64,000 nucleotides of DNA from Colias croceus (Eukaryota > Arthropoda > Insecta > Lepidoptera > Pieridae): positions 4,092,001 to 4,156,000 of the forward strand of contig NC_059566.1 of the NCBI RefSeq assembly GCF_905220415.1, read 5' to 3'. The translations under genes and the position numbers were made by a program. The notes under the pieces were generated by a model. It was not told the DNA's origin. It searched no databases and was given only the letters and a program-made list of their open reading frames with translations. This document shows, piece after piece, positions 45,912 through 57,504 of this stretch (its first letter is position 1; every line of letters starts with the position of its first letter).

Positions 45912-47054
45912 ATGTTCCCGCCGACGCGCATTCGGAGCTGCCTTCCAGTCATAAACCCTATGTTCAAACGATTGAAGCCGCACAGGCCGTTCAGGCAAAC
46001 ATCGAACATCCACAACCAGACAAAGGCGATTAATAACACGGCTCAGCTCCAGAAGTCTAAATGGACAAGTTTTCGAGCGATATTCACACGATGGGTGCCT
46101 CTCGGGAGCGTTATTTACGTGGGATGGTGCTATATACGCGCGAGTATAGACTACGAAGTGTCGAAAGTCGAAATAAAATTTTACGAAATGTTTCCTTTCC
46201 GAGTGACTAGTCGACTGTGGGGCCGTTTGGCGGCCTGCGAACTTCCAGTATCGCTACGGAGCATCGTTTATGGTACCTATGCCCGTATGTTCAACGTAAA
46301 TTTAAATGAAGCTGCAGTGTCAGATCTTACATATTACAAGAGTCTATCTGCTTTTTTTACGCGACCACTGCGAGATGGAGCAAGATACATATCTCCAGCG
46401 CCTTGCGTATCCCCCTGCGACGGAGTAGTGTTAAACTGTGGTCCCGCAAAGACGGACAGAATAGAGCAAGTTAAAGGTGTCACATACAGCCTTGAAGAAT
46501 TTCTAGGCGAGAATACATGGTCCGCGAACAAAAGCAACAACTATTATGAATCATTGTTAAAGGATAAAAAGAATATACTCCACCAGTGCATCATATACCT
46601 CGCGCCTGGCGATTATCACAGATTCCACGCGCCCTGCGACTGGACGTCGAACTTCCGACGTCATTTTTCCGGGAAATTATTATCTGTTAACCCTTGGATG
46701 GCTAAATTGATACCAGGCCTGTTTACAATGAACGAAAGAGCGGTATACGTTGGAGAATGGAAACACGGCTTCTTCAGCATGACAGCAGTCGGAGCTACAA
46801 ACGTAGGCTCGATAGAAATATACAAAGATCCAGATTTAAGAACAAACACTAAAGGAAAACGGAACAGAGTTGACGAAGCAGTAATAGAAAAGATGTCGTT
46901 CAAAAAAGGCGAGCTGTTCGGCCAATTCAACATGGGCAGTACAGTGATACTGCTCTTTGAAGCTCCCGCGGATTTTACGTTTGATTTAAAGAGCGGGGAC
47001 AAGGTCCTCGTGGGTCAGGCGCTGACAGAAATGACACAGGAACAGTCTAGATGA
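45912..47054 (+). CDS. PISD: mitochondrial phosphatidylserine decarboxylase proenzyme, single exon
   Basis: 380 residues from the ATG at 45912. The in-frame TTG 15 bases upstream is not a likely start. The N-terminus is basic and acid-poor, as in a mitochondrial presequence, and is followed by one membrane segment (PLGSVIYVGWCYI, about residues 59-71). The catalytic body has FFTRPLRDGAR, the SPCDGVVL segment, APGDYHRFHAP, and the self-cleavage site FNMGSTVILLFEAP. Family knowledge: cleavage between Gly342 and Ser343 gives the alpha chain, whose N-terminal Ser becomes the pyruvoyl cofactor; the enzyme makes phosphatidylethanolamine from phosphatidylserine at the inner mitochondrial membrane. 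The usual LGST is MGST here. Length fits the family (about 370-410). Having no intron is notable beside the intron-rich neighbours. Confidence 0.95.
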   Translation: MFPPTRIRSCLPVINPMFKRLKPHRPFRQTSNIHNQTKAINNTAQLQKSKWTSFRAIFTRWVPLGSVIYVGWCYIRASIDYEVSKVEIKFYEMFPFRVTSRLWGRLAACELPVSLRSIVYGTYARMFNVNLNEAAVSDLTYYKSLSAFFTRPLRDGARYISPAPCVSPCDGVVLNCGPAKTDRIEQVKGVTYSLEEFLGENTWSANKSNNYYESLLKDKKNILHQCIIYLAPGDYHRFHAPCDWTSNFRRHFSGKLLSVNPWMAKLIPGLFTMNERAVYVGEWKHGFFSMTAVGATNVGSIEIYKDPDLRTNTKGKRNRVDEAVIEKMSFKKGELFGQFNMGSTVILLFEAPADFTFDLKSGDKVLVGQALTEMTQEQSR

Positions 47055-47604
47055 CCAGTTTACAATGACATAGTGTATTTCGCCCAAGTGGCTCTCATGA
47101 TGTGTATTATGTCCCTGTTGCTATAAGCAGCTTTTTATGTGTATGAGAAAGTGTCAGTGTTGCGATAAATGTATACATGCATGGAACACGCTTGTAATAT
47201 CTATGTATTGTGTACAATGTCCCTGATTGAGTAAGTAACTTTTTAAGTTTTTTTTTTTATGTAATATGGTGTGTTTAATTGTTGAAAGGCAGAAAATTTT
47301 AAAATTGTCTGAAAACTCAGAAAATTATTATTTATTTTTCACACACTCCAATTTTCTATTACACAAATGTTTGCTGTTGAACCAAATTTTAATTACATAA
47401 AAGTTCTATACATATTAATTAATTATAATTTTTATCTTTCTATATGTATAAACAATGTTTCAAATATGATAAGGAACAAATCATAAAACCTTCATCTCTT
47501 TTAATACACTTTTATTAGCTTCACTGTATGTTTGTATGTACTCATTTAGACTATTGTGACCCACTTTAAACGGACAGATTTGATTCAAGCATTGTATATG
47601 TATC
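47055..47604 (+). other. 3' flank or 3' UTR of PISD
   Basis: No coding sequence. T-rich stretches and no clear single AATAAA. The LINE at 47614 is inserted about 560 bases after the stop codon, so it may sit in the transcript's 3' UTR. Confidence 0.35.
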
Positions 47605-47613
47605 AACGATCAG

Positions 47614-50532
47614 TTTTTTTTTTTTTTTTTTTTCACCTAATATAATGAACCTAACTACTTAGGGTATCATTATTGAAAATTACGATCTAGCCTTATACTA
47701 TAGGCTAATGAGTAATATAAATCTAACTTAATTTGCTAGGTAAAGTATGTCTAAGAACGTGTCCATTAACACTTTTCTTAATGTCTCTATTAAGGCGAAG
47801 ACACTTCGTTCATGTGTTCTTTATGAATAGCACTCACTATATTACACTAACACTTCACTAAACTAACTCAAAAGGTTTTGTCCTTTTCAGTCTTCTCACT
47901 ATGTCCGTGTTGTCAAGGAGCTGGATAGCCTCGACGTTCACATGGTGATGAAGTCTGTGTTCGTGAGCTTCAGCGTTCTTTTTAATTATGTCCGTGACGA
48001 GATCTACTTTCAGGTCCCGATGTAGGTCGTCATTTCTAATGTACCAGGGAGCGTTTACGATCTCCCTGAGTACTTTATTTTGAAACCGTTGTATGATTCT
48101 GATATTACTTGGTTTGGTACAGCCCCAAAGCTGACTACCATAAGTCCACAAAGGCATAAGGACTTGTTTATACAGGAGTAATTTGTTTTGTTCTGAAAGT
48201 GATGAATGCTTCCCAATTAGCCAGTACATGGCCTTGTAGCGAAGCTCTAGCTCCTCGCGTTTCTTTTTGACATGAGCCTTCCAGCGAAGCTTTGCGTCAA
48301 GTGTCATACCCAGATATTTAGCTGTGTTTTCATAAGGTATTACATGATTATTTATGTATACCGGATGATAATTTGGCTTTTTGTTTGTGAAGTCTACATG
48401 AATAGATTTAGACTCATTGAGTTTTATTCTCCATTTTTTCGTCCAGACAAAGATGGTATTAACAGCTATCTGAACTTTTTCTACTGCTTCTTCATGAGTA
48501 TCACCTGTGGCCATTATAGCTGTGTCATCAGCAAATGTTGCAATGGTGTTGTTCTCTAACTTAGGAATATCGCAGGTGTACAATAAGTACAGAATAGGAC
48601 CCAGAACACTTCCTTGCGGTACTCCAGCTTCTATATGCTTAAGCTCTGAATATGCATCATCTTGTCTTACTCTAAACATACGCTGTGATAAGTAAGACTC
48701 TAAGATGTCAACGAACTGTTTTGGGAGCATATTTCTTAGTTTGAGTATAAGCCCCTCGTGCCATACTTTATCAAATGCTTGCGCCACATCCAAAAACACC
48801 GTGGAGCAGACTTTTCTTTCTTCTAGAGCCTTTTCAATTATATTCGTAATTCTATGTACTTGGTCTATTGTAGAATGGTGTTCTCTGAATCCAAATTGAT
48901 ATTCAGGAATTAAGTTTCTTTCCTCGATTATGGGTTTTAACCGTTTCAAGAAGAGTTTTTCAAATAATTTTGACATGATCGGCAGCAAAGAGATCGGCCG
49001 GTATGAAGTAGTATCATGTGGTGGTTTACCAGGTTTTGGTATCATTATAACTTCAGCTATTTTCCACACATCAGGAACACACTTAAGCCTAAAGGTAGCA
49101 TTAATGATTGTGGTTAGTTTGACAATAGCTTTCCGAGGAAGGTTTCTAAGGATTTCTCCAGTAATGAGATCATAGCCAGGTGTTTTCTTTCGGCTAAGTC
49201 GTTTAATTTCACTGGATACTTCTCTTGGATTGACCAATCTTATTTCTAGCTCATCATTTGCTGTTTCTTCTACTAGCGAAGCGAAGTGTTCATTCTCTTC
49301 ATTGGGTTTAAAAATTTGCTCGAGATGTTCTGCAAATCTTGCTGCTTTTTGCTCGTTGCTAATTGCCCACCTCCCATTCACATCTTTGATTGGTGGGATA
49401 TGCGTCATTGGTTTTTTTGAACTTTTTGTAGTTTTCCACAGGGAGTAATCTGACGTGCGATCACTAGTTAGATGACTAAGGAAGATGTCCATTTTTTCAT
49501 CTTGAAACTTTTGAATCGTTCTTTTAAGTCTTTTTGTAAGATTATTAAGTACTGTTTTATCATGTGGAAATCTCGTATGATGCCATATCTGTCTTTGTTG
49601 CCTTTTTTTGGCTATGAGTTTTATTATTTCTGGCGGATAATTGTTAGATCTTTTGCTTTTTTTAACAGAAGGTGTGTTATTCCAAGCGCTTTTCTGTATA
49701 TTAACAATAAATTTTCTGATTTCACGCTCAAGATCTTCTTGACATTTTAACGGAGTTTTTAAATCTATTACAGAGTCCAAGTCCTTTTTGAAGCTTTCCC
49801 AATTAGTATATTTATTTACCAAAGTAGGGTGGCATTCTCTCATTATTATATTCTCACTCAAAGTTAGTATGATAGGCGAGTGGTCTGAGCTCATGTCATA
49901 ACCTTCCTTAATGTGAAGAAAATTTTGTGATATATTTTTATAAATAAAAAAGTCAATTAGGTCTGGTTTTTTCTGTCGGTCGGTTGGCCAATAAGTTGGC
50001 TTACCCGTTGATAAAGTTTTACACTGTGTGTCTCTTATAGCACATAGTAATTCTCTTCCTTTGGTTGTGGTCAGTCTAGAGCCCCAGTATACGTTTTTAG
50101 CATTAAAATCACCTCCTAGTATAAATCTATTTCCAAGATCGTTTAGAAGGCTTTTGTAATAATCTGCTTTCAAGGAATACCTTGGTGGACAGTATATGGA
50201 TGATATAGTGATAGGACAATGCTTAGTTTTTACACTGACCGCCACTGCTTGTATTTCTTCTTTTTCGAATTTATTTTCTTGATAATGGTAGATGTTCTCC
50301 TTTATAATGACAGCACTTCCTCCTCTTGATGTATTATGGGGATGCAGCGCGTGATAAACTTTGTAGCCTTTGAATTCTACGTGAGATTCTTTGTTGAAAT
50401 GTGTCTCTGAGATGAGGCATACATCAATGTTTTCTATATCAAGGACTGCTGTTAGTTCATTCTGATGTTTTAGCAGCCCATTTGCATTCCATGCCATAAT
50501 TTTTAATGTGTTAGACATTTTTATTGCTTATG
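47614..50532 (-). mobile_element. Jockey-type LINE, 5'-truncated, with target-site duplication
   Basis: AACGATCAG(T) occurs at 47605-47613 and again at 50533-50541, bracketing the element. The T run at 47614-47632 is the poly-A tail in reverse. The 5' end stops only 14 bases before the ORF2 start codon, so the promoter and ORF1 are missing. The intact ORF and matching duplication suggest a recent insertion. Confidence 0.9.
47858..50518 (-). CDS. LINE ORF2: endonuclease and reverse transcriptase, intact, 886 residues
   Basis: The N-terminal APE-type endonuclease has MAWNANGLLKHQNE, ISETHF, GGDFNAKN and SSDHSPI. The reverse transcriptase has KTPGYDLITGEIL, SYRPISLLPIMSKLFEK, the catalytic ATFADDTAIM and GVPQGSVLGPILY. 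The C-terminal part has QLWGCTKPSNIRIIQ and APWYIRNDDLHRDL, as in Jockey-clade elements. No stop or frameshift interrupts it. It copies LINE RNA into DNA at a nicked target. Length is close to the roughly 900 residues of Jockey ORF2. The clade call rests on these motifs and overall layout. Confidence 0.92.
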   Translation of the reverse strand: MSNTLKIMAWNANGLLKHQNELTAVLDIENIDVCLISETHFNKESHVEFKGYKVYHALHPHNTSRGGSAVIIKENIYHYQENKFEKEEIQAVAVSVKTKHCPITISSIYCPPRYSLKADYYKSLLNDLGNRFILGGDFNAKNVYWGSRLTTTKGRELLCAIRDTQCKTLSTGKPTYWPTDRQKKPDLIDFFIYKNISQNFLHIKEGYDMSSDHSPIILTLSENIIMRECHPTLVNKYTNWESFKKDLDSVIDLKTPLKCQEDLEREIRKFIVNIQKSAWNNTPSVKKSKRSNNYPPEIIKLIAKKRQQRQIWHHTRFPHDKTVLNNLTKRLKRTIQKFQDEKMDIFLSHLTSDRTSDYSLWKTTKSSKKPMTHIPPIKDVNGRWAISNEQKAARFAEHLEQIFKPNEENEHFASLVEETANDELEIRLVNPREVSSEIKRLSRKKTPGYDLITGEILRNLPRKAIVKLTTIINATFRLKCVPDVWKIAEVIMIPKPGKPPHDTTSYRPISLLPIMSKLFEKLFLKRLKPIIEERNLIPEYQFGFREHHSTIDQVHRITNIIEKALEERKVCSTVFLDVAQAFDKVWHEGLILKLRNMLPKQFVDILESYLSQRMFRVRQDDAYSELKHIEAGVPQGSVLGPILYLLYTCDIPKLENNTIATFADDTAIMATGDTHEEAVEKVQIAVNTIFVWTKKWRIKLNESKSIHVDFTNKKPNYHPVYINNHVIPYENTAKYLGMTLDAKLRWKAHVKKKREELELRYKAMYWLIGKHSSLSEQNKLLLYKQVLMPLWTYGSQLWGCTKPSNIRIIQRFQNKVLREIVNAPWYIRNDDLHRDLKVDLVTDIIKKNAEAHEHRLHHHVNVEAIQLLDNTDIVRRLKRTKPFELV

Positions 50533-50577
50533 AACGATCAGTGACAATACAATCATTTCATGAATTTATCTCATTAA

Positions 50578-50747
50578 GGGCTGATTTTTCAATCCTTGGT
50601 TAAAACTTATTCATCAAATAACATATTAAGGTACCATTTCAAAAATGTATCATAACGGTATTGACAGTTTACAGAACAAATTTTAAATGTTCGTGTAATA
50701 CTTTATTGGACGGATAAATTTTAACCAAGGATTGAAAAATCGGCCCC
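50578..50747. mobile_element. MITE, GGGCYGATTTTTCAATC family
   Basis: GGGCTGATTTTTCAATCC at the left and GGATTGAAAAATCGGCCCC at the right. It lies 37 bases beyond the LINE's right duplication. Confidence 0.7.
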
Positions 50748-50811
50748 AAAGCGTGTTTTTTTTAAGGTATTTATTAGCATTTAAATTTTTTATTGGTGGC
50801 TGTAATAGATT

Positions 50812-50983
50812 ATGGGCCATCTTCACAATGATCAGCATTGGGCGAGTAGAGGCAATCACGATAGTGTAGAGTACCTATGATTGGCCGTCATTGTACATTT
50901 TTTATTCACAATCGTCGTATTCGCGGCAAACATCGACCATCATTTGTTGGGCCAATGCTGCCCATTGTGAAGAGAGCCCATAA
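50812..50983. mobile_element. MITE with GGGCCATCTTCACAATG ends
   Basis: GGGCCATCTTCACAATGATC at the left; CCCATTGTGAAGAGAGCCC at the right. A related element lies at 52270-52386, and a scrap (GATGAGCATTGGGCGAACTG) near 58410. Confidence 0.65.
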
Positions 50984-52269
50984 CGCGTCGTGAGATCTTT
51001 TTTCTTTGAGTGTAATTGTATTCATATTTTGTAATAACTGTGCTCAACCCTGTTTAAAGCATTTGATTAGTCTAATAATATGATTTTAATGGTTTGGATA
51101 CGCATGGAGTATAATGCAAATTAACGATATTCAAAATAAGCCCATAGTATGTAATTTCATTATAATAGTTACAGTTATATGATATTGTGTGATTCTAAAA
51201 CTTAAAGCAAGATGAAGTAGGAAGGATAATAAGTTATCTAGTTCTTAAGAATTAGATCCATTACTTATTATATTGAATATAATTATGATAATATGAAAAT
51301 AGGTATATTTTAATATGGAATTCGGGTTTTGATAAGTATGAATTATGCTTTGAGCTTTTGGAATTACAGTATTATTTTTCGTTATAAATTAATAATCGGG
51401 TCGTTAATAGGGTTGAATTTAATAAGTGACAACCCTAAGATTAAATACGAACTTGATGAAGTACAACCCTAATTCCCGCAAATTTAATATACAATGAGCG
51501 TTGACCTTTGTCCCGTCTGTTTATTATTAGAGTGACATCAAATAGGCTATCATTTTGAATATCGTTTGTTGGTCTGCAATATATTTCAATGTGTGATGTT
51601 TAAAAAACGCGTCGTGAATGGCCGTACAATCAATATTCAATAGCTGAATTCTTTGTCTTAACGTGAATGGTACCTTTGTATCGTTTAATTATAAAAACGA
51701 GGCTTTTGACACAAATTTGTATTTAACTACAGTATTCTGTGAAATTGGGATTTGCATGTTTTAGCTTAGTAGATAATACTTCCGATAATTTCATTGTTTT
51801 AATCTTCCAAAACCAATAGATGGCGCACCGCTCTATGGAAAGAATTACGCGGTAAGCCGCAAAAACTTTTTAAGAATTGCGCGGGAACCCGCAAAAGAGA
51901 TCGAGGTTTTATAACTGTGTTTAAGATAGATAGTCATTTAGTTAATAGAGTAGATATACATTGAATGTAAAACTTAGAACAGTCGGAATATTTTCAGTAA
52001 CTTTTGTACAATCGAGAAAAGATTTTGGGGCGATTTATCACTGTAAAAATATATTCGACTAGTCTTTAATGTGAGATTTTTAATCCAATGTACAAAATAG
52101 TTTAGCTTTATGTTCAAAAAGTGTTGCATCATTGAAATTTTATCATGTTACATGCCATTTTGGAAAATAGTTTATCACAAAATTTGTTAGAGATGCACTG
52201 TCATTATAGTTTATTCTTTGTGTGGTATTTTTTGTATTAACCAAAGGATCTATGTAGTAAACAGAAGCT
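50984..52269. other. gene-poor DNA, nothing recognised
   Basis: AT-rich, many stops in all frames, no repeat seen elsewhere in the window. It could be PISD 3' UTR left downstream of the LINE, but nothing shows this. Confidence 0.3.
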
Positions 52270-52386
52270 TAGGACCCTTTTCATAATGGGCAGCGTTGGG
52301 CTTAAATCTCTATAGTAGGTCATTGAAGGTGTATTCATTATCGATCATTTGTTGGGCCAACTCTGTCCATTGTGAAGATGGCCCAT

Positions 52387-53020
52387 TAAATATAATTTAT
52401 TATATTTTGCCAAAATGTCAGGGAGTTACCATAACGTCTTACAGTATTGGAAAAGTGATGGCAGTAGATAACCTATAACTAGTATAGTTTTGGCTGTATT
52501 ATGTCTCACAAAAGCATTACTACTGCTTTAAGACGTCATAGTAACACCAAGATCCTTTGTAGTTTATATTGTAAGTCATCAAATTGTCTTCAATTTCGTA
52601 CTGTGGTATTCATAGATTATGGATTATTGTTAAGTATAATATAGCTGTCTTGCTTGCGCTTTTCAACCATCTCTTTCCATCATTATGACGTCAAACGTTA
52701 AGAGCGAGATGGCATGAGCTTGCCCAACAATTGTGTGACCTTTCGAGTTTAGAAGCTGTTGAGAAAAAGTTAAATATGAAATTTGCTATATGTCGATGAA
52801 CCTAACATAAATTTTCCTAAGGCCAAATAGATAGAAGTACAAATAGCATTATATGAACTGTTTGCCCGTGAAGCTTTCTTAAAATACTCAAACCATTTCA
52901 AGTGTTACAAAAATATGACGTCCATTGAATATTTTCGGAAATGTTTACACCCAAAAATAGATTTCCAATCCAGTCCGGTAGTTACTAAGCGATCGGGGTA
53001 CAAACGTAAAATCTAAGAGT
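52387..53020. other. gene-poor DNA, nothing recognised
   Basis: No coding region or repeat. Short CG-containing words but no islands. Confidence 0.3.
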
Positions 53021-53264
53021 TTGTGAACCTCATAATTTTGTGAAAAACGATCAAATATAGCTGACAGAGTGTTTTGTAGCGGTTAGGCCGCGTTTTCATC
53101 TGTAAGAAAACATCCGCAAGAAACGTCCGACAGTCTGTCCGACAGCAGCTAGCAAGTCTACTTGCAGGTGGAAAAGCGGCCTAACCGCTACAAAGTAGTC
53201 TGTCAGCTATATTTGATCGTTTTTCACAGAATTATGAGGTTCACAATCGGATGGAAACGCGGCC
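53021..53264. repeat. MITE with TTA target containing an inverted copy of its own flank
   Basis: 53086-53264 has ends GGCCGCGTTTTCATCTG and CGGATGGAAACGCGGCC with TTA on both sides. Its right part (53176-53246) is the near-exact reverse complement of 53021-53091, which is mostly outside its left end. Confidence 0.7.
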
Positions 53265-54181
53265 TTAGATGAAGTACAATTAAAAAACGTCAGCTGGCTT
53301 TGCTATAATCTTGACCAATATTATCTCGAGCGAGTGCCATAATTATTTCAAAACAAGACAAAAAATAGCGTGATAATTTGTTCGTAATTTACCTTTTCTC
53401 AACAATATCTAAAGGTTTTCTACAAGGCCAGATTTATTTACTAAGATAAAGGTCGCTAATTAAGAGGCTTTGAAATTTATCAAGTAGTTTTATATGCCTT
53501 TTTGTATATGGCAATCACGGTAGGTTCGCACCGGGGCATTTTTTGTAACGGCAATTTTGTCGTAGGTGGAATGTATGTAATGTAAAATAGTTTAAAAAAC
53601 TTATGCGTGTTTAGGACTTGAGGTTCGAATGTTGTACACTGTACAGAAATATTAATTTTTAAGCATTTATAGAAAAATTAAAAAAAAAAAAGATATGCCA
53701 TTTTCTGGTCTCAATGTATTTTACCAAAGCATAGCATGTGTTTATTCAAACTGCAGGATCTAATCGTTTTTAGACTTGTTAGAAAAATAGAAAAGATTGA
53801 CTCTTTTGAACCCACCACAAATGGTCAATTTTTCTATATTTTCTCAGTTTTGAAGACGTAACTTATTATATTTAAGTCTTTTTGCAATCAATATCAAGGG
53901 CCCTTCAAACTAGAGACTAGAGTTACAGCAGCGACTATCAATCAAGTATTGATTACAATAAAATTTCTGTATAGTGTACATATAGAGCTAAAATAATTAT
54001 ATGACATCACACAAAAATAGTGTAGCAAATGAAGTGTAGAAGAAAGGTGGCTCTAGTATCTAAAAGTGGGTAGATATGAATTTTACAGCTCTAGAGTAAG
54101 GTACGCTCTAGAGTAAGGTGCGTCTTTAAAGGTTTTTAATACAATTTAAAGTACTTTAAACCCACTTCAATCAGAACATAA
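53265..54181. other. gene-poor DNA, nothing recognised
   Basis: AT-rich. A small direct doubling GCTCTAGAGTAAGGT occurs near 54090-54118. No gene. Confidence 0.3.
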
Positions 54182-54347
54182 GAGCTAGCCCGCAAGAGCA
54201 ACTTTTGTCTCCGCAACTATTTTGTCTCTCCCATCAACTCTATAGGAAGTTGCGTCGCTACGTGCGCGCACTTTCTTAGTAGCCCATAGAGTTTATGGAA
54301 GAGACAAAATAGTTGCGGAGACAAAGGTTGCTCTTGCGCGCTAGCTC
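54182..54347. mobile_element. MITE, GAGCTAGCGCGC family, copy 3
   Basis: Left end GAGCTAGCCCGCAAGAGC and right end GCTCTTGCGCGCTAGCTC. The flanks are TAA and TAT, so the duplication is decayed or absent. Confidence 0.75.
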
Positions 54348-55064
54348 TATGGTTTTAATATGTGGTGTATAAATGGACAAACACTGTTCTCTTGAATAGT
54401 GTTCACAGTGACAAAATGTTGATTAAATATTTTCTTGACGTTATTTGTTTTATAAAAAGAAGTCTCACTTCTACACTTCAAAGTAGTGACCAAATGTATC
54501 AGTGTTCACAACTTTAAACCCGACGTGTGGTAGCTTAGTTTTTGGGTATTGTGTGTTTGGACGTATCTCCTATGTGTTCTGTATGTAGTGTTGCCGTTTA
54601 AGCTATGTGTATACTGTATAGTCATTATTTTATAATTGACATAGCATTATAATAATGCAGCTCAGATTGTCTTAATGTTATATTTGCTCGTGTATGTTAC
54701 ACGTGTAGTTTTTGACTTTGCCGTATTTAATGTTCACATTGTCAGTCGCAGGCGACTGTCGATAGTGAATAGCAGTCTTTATTTAGGGATACGTCCATGT
54801 AGGGTAGATAAAGAAAACTACTCACGTAGCGTTTTACCAGCGTTGTGTAATTTCATTTTCGACTCGATGCTCAATGTACGAACGTTTTGAATATTAAATG
54901 TTTAAATATATTTATTTAAATGTAATTTGATTTTTTATTTTATCCCTATCTAGTCCCGATAGCTCACAAATGGATACGAATATGGTAGGTACGGTTAAAA
55001 AGTGTGACGTGGTGACTGAAACCTATGAACTTCGCATTCTTACTGCTAAAACACTCCCGAAGCT
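54348..55064. other. gene-poor DNA, nothing recognised
   Basis: Short open frames only, none with family resemblance or codon bias. Confidence 0.3.
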
Positions 55065-56140
55065 TCAGCTGAAGAGTTTGTTTGAACGCGCTAATGTCGG
55101 GAACTACTGGTCCGATTTGAAAAATTCTTTCGGTGTTAACTGTTAGATAGCTCATTCATCGAGGAAGGCTATAGGCTATATATCATCTCGCTAAGACCAA
55201 CAGGAGCGGAGCCAAGTGGGTAAAACCAAGAGCAAAGCTAGTCTATCTTTATATTATATGTATAAAAATGAAACCCGTTTCGCGTTGTCACGGCATCACG
55301 TGTGAACGGCTGAACCGATTTCGATAATCCTTTTTTTATTATATTCCTTGAAGTACAAGGATGGTTCTTATGTAGAGAAAACGTAAATATGTACCACGGG
55401 CGAAGCCGGGGTGGACCGCTAGTATCAAATATTACTAAATCGGTTAAGCCATTCTTGTAATGCAAGTATTTAATACTAATTAACAAATGAATGTAGCAAT
55501 TTTCATAAAAAAAAACCTAGAGTTAACATTTCCAAATACTTCCACATTTCCAAGTAGTACTTACAAAATTATAGACAAGGAAATAATTTGAATAATTAGA
55601 AAAAATAAGACATATCATATTAACTATAATAAATATAGATAAAGAATAGAAAAAATCGATCACGAAGCGGATACGAACTCGGTGGGTTACGAACCCGCGT
55701 TGTGCCCGCGTCATCACGGCACAATTGATCGAAATCGATCGATTTTTATGGATCGCGGGGAACAGCTTTATAAGTTTATAAATTTATAAAGCCGCATTGC
55801 TCCGCTCCTGTTGGTCTTTGCGTGATGATATATGTATACTGTATAGCCTATAGCCTTCCTCGATAAAATGGGCTATCTAACACCGAAAGAATTTTTCAAA
55901 TCGGACCAGTCGTTCCCGAAATTAGCTCGTTCAAACTAGGTAACAAACTCTTCAGCTTTATAATATTCTCTAATATATATAAATCTCGTGTCACAATGTT
56001 TGTCCTCAATAGACTCCTAAACCATTAACCGATTATAATAAAATTCGCACACCATGTGCAGTTCGATCCAACTTGAGAGATAGGATAGTTTAAACATGTA
56101 GGTACCTACCACGGGCGAAGCCGGGGCGGACCACTAGTTA
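55065..56140. mobile_element. cluster of Helitron and tRNA-like SINE fragments
   Basis: Helitron A at about 55065-55233 (ends GCAAAGCTAG). Helitron-type end with GGGCGAAGCCGGGGTGGACC at about 55245-55423. Minus-strand Helitron A at about 55775-55970. Joined Helitron C and B pieces at about 55970-56140. tRNA-like GGTGGGTTACGAACCCGC near 55680-55700. Confidence 0.5.
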
Positions 56141-57500
56141 CTTAGTATAGGTTTATGCTATAAACCCAAAAATATAAAATTCATCATAGAAACTAATTAA
56201 TGTTTCATCGAAATTCGATTTCGTCATTTAATTTATTCGTATATAACGTATATAATTTCGTATATATTAAATTATATATTTTGTTGTGTTTCTTTAGTGG
56301 CGCCCTCTGTTATCTCAACTTTTATGATTTCTTCAAAAAAGCAAAATCGATGGCAAATATATTGAGTTGGTAGAGTACACAAACCGTTGATATTTTTTTA
56401 TATCAAGTGTATCATCTTAGCTTATTTTTGTTTCCACGGAAGTTTAAGTCATTTTCCACTACGCTGGCGATAATCTAATATTTTTTACCGTTAGTAATAG
56501 GTAGGTATTTTAAGAAGGTATGAAAGTTTGTAAAGATGGATCACAAATAATATTGTATTCGTAGGCATAGACTGTTGTGTTTGAAATATGGTACCTACCT
56601 ATAAAGATTGTTAATATAATTATTATTAACTAGCAGTCCGCCCCGGCTTCGCCCGTGGTACATATTTACGTTTTCTCTACATAAGAACCATCCTCGTACT
56701 TCAAGGAATATAATAAAAAAAGAATTAACGAAATCGGTTCAGCCGTTCTCAAGTTATGCGCTTACCAACACATTTTGGGATTCATTTTTATATATAAGAC
56801 TAGCGGTCCGCCCCGGCTTCGCCCGTGGTACATTTTTACGTTCTCTCCATAAGAACCATCCTCGTCCTTCAAGAAATTTAATAAAAAAAGAATTAATTGT
56901 TCTCGAGTTATGCGCTTACCAACACATTTTGCGATTCATTTTTATATTATAGATTAGGCTTGAGATTACTGATTAGGTATATATAACTTTACTAAGTTGC
57001 CATTTTAGGGAAACAATATCGAATATGAAGGTAAAAAGATACTCGCAATAAATAAACAATTAATAATTTGTAATAAAAGCTAGATAAACCACCAGTAGTA
57101 GGTTATCATAGGTTATAAATTTGTCAAAAAAATTAATCAAATAACTACCTATATCGAATACTTATCGGACATTACCTTGTGGATGTTTGCAAGTTTCGTA
57201 AGATAAGACTGGTATTCAAATATCGCGTGATTTCTTTATACTAATATCCGGTTTTTGCTAAGAAGATAAGTCTTATAATTTATTTAGTTGTATCTAAGAG
57301 AGAATTACCAATATCGGTGAAAAATTATGAACATTGGAAAAATATACATATACCTACGCTATGTATTTAGAACACAGATTTAGAACCTCTGGTTTTTGGA
57401 ATACGTGAAGGTTAAATTAAGATTTACCCAATGAATTGGGAGATTTTATAATAACAGTTTAAACTTCATGAGATATAAATTTAAAAAGAATAGAAAAAAT
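56141..57500. other. gene-poor DNA with two Helitron 3' ends
   Basis: Minus-oriented Helitron pieces, GGTCCGCCCCGGCTTCGCCC-like, at about 56635-56800 and 56803-56955, nearly identical and head to tail. The rest is AT-rich with nothing recognised. Confidence 0.45.
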
Positions 57501-57504
57501 TCGA

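Noticed and set aside
48272..49750. Several plus-strand frames of 60-95 residues
   Set aside because: All are antisense shadows of the LINE ORF2.
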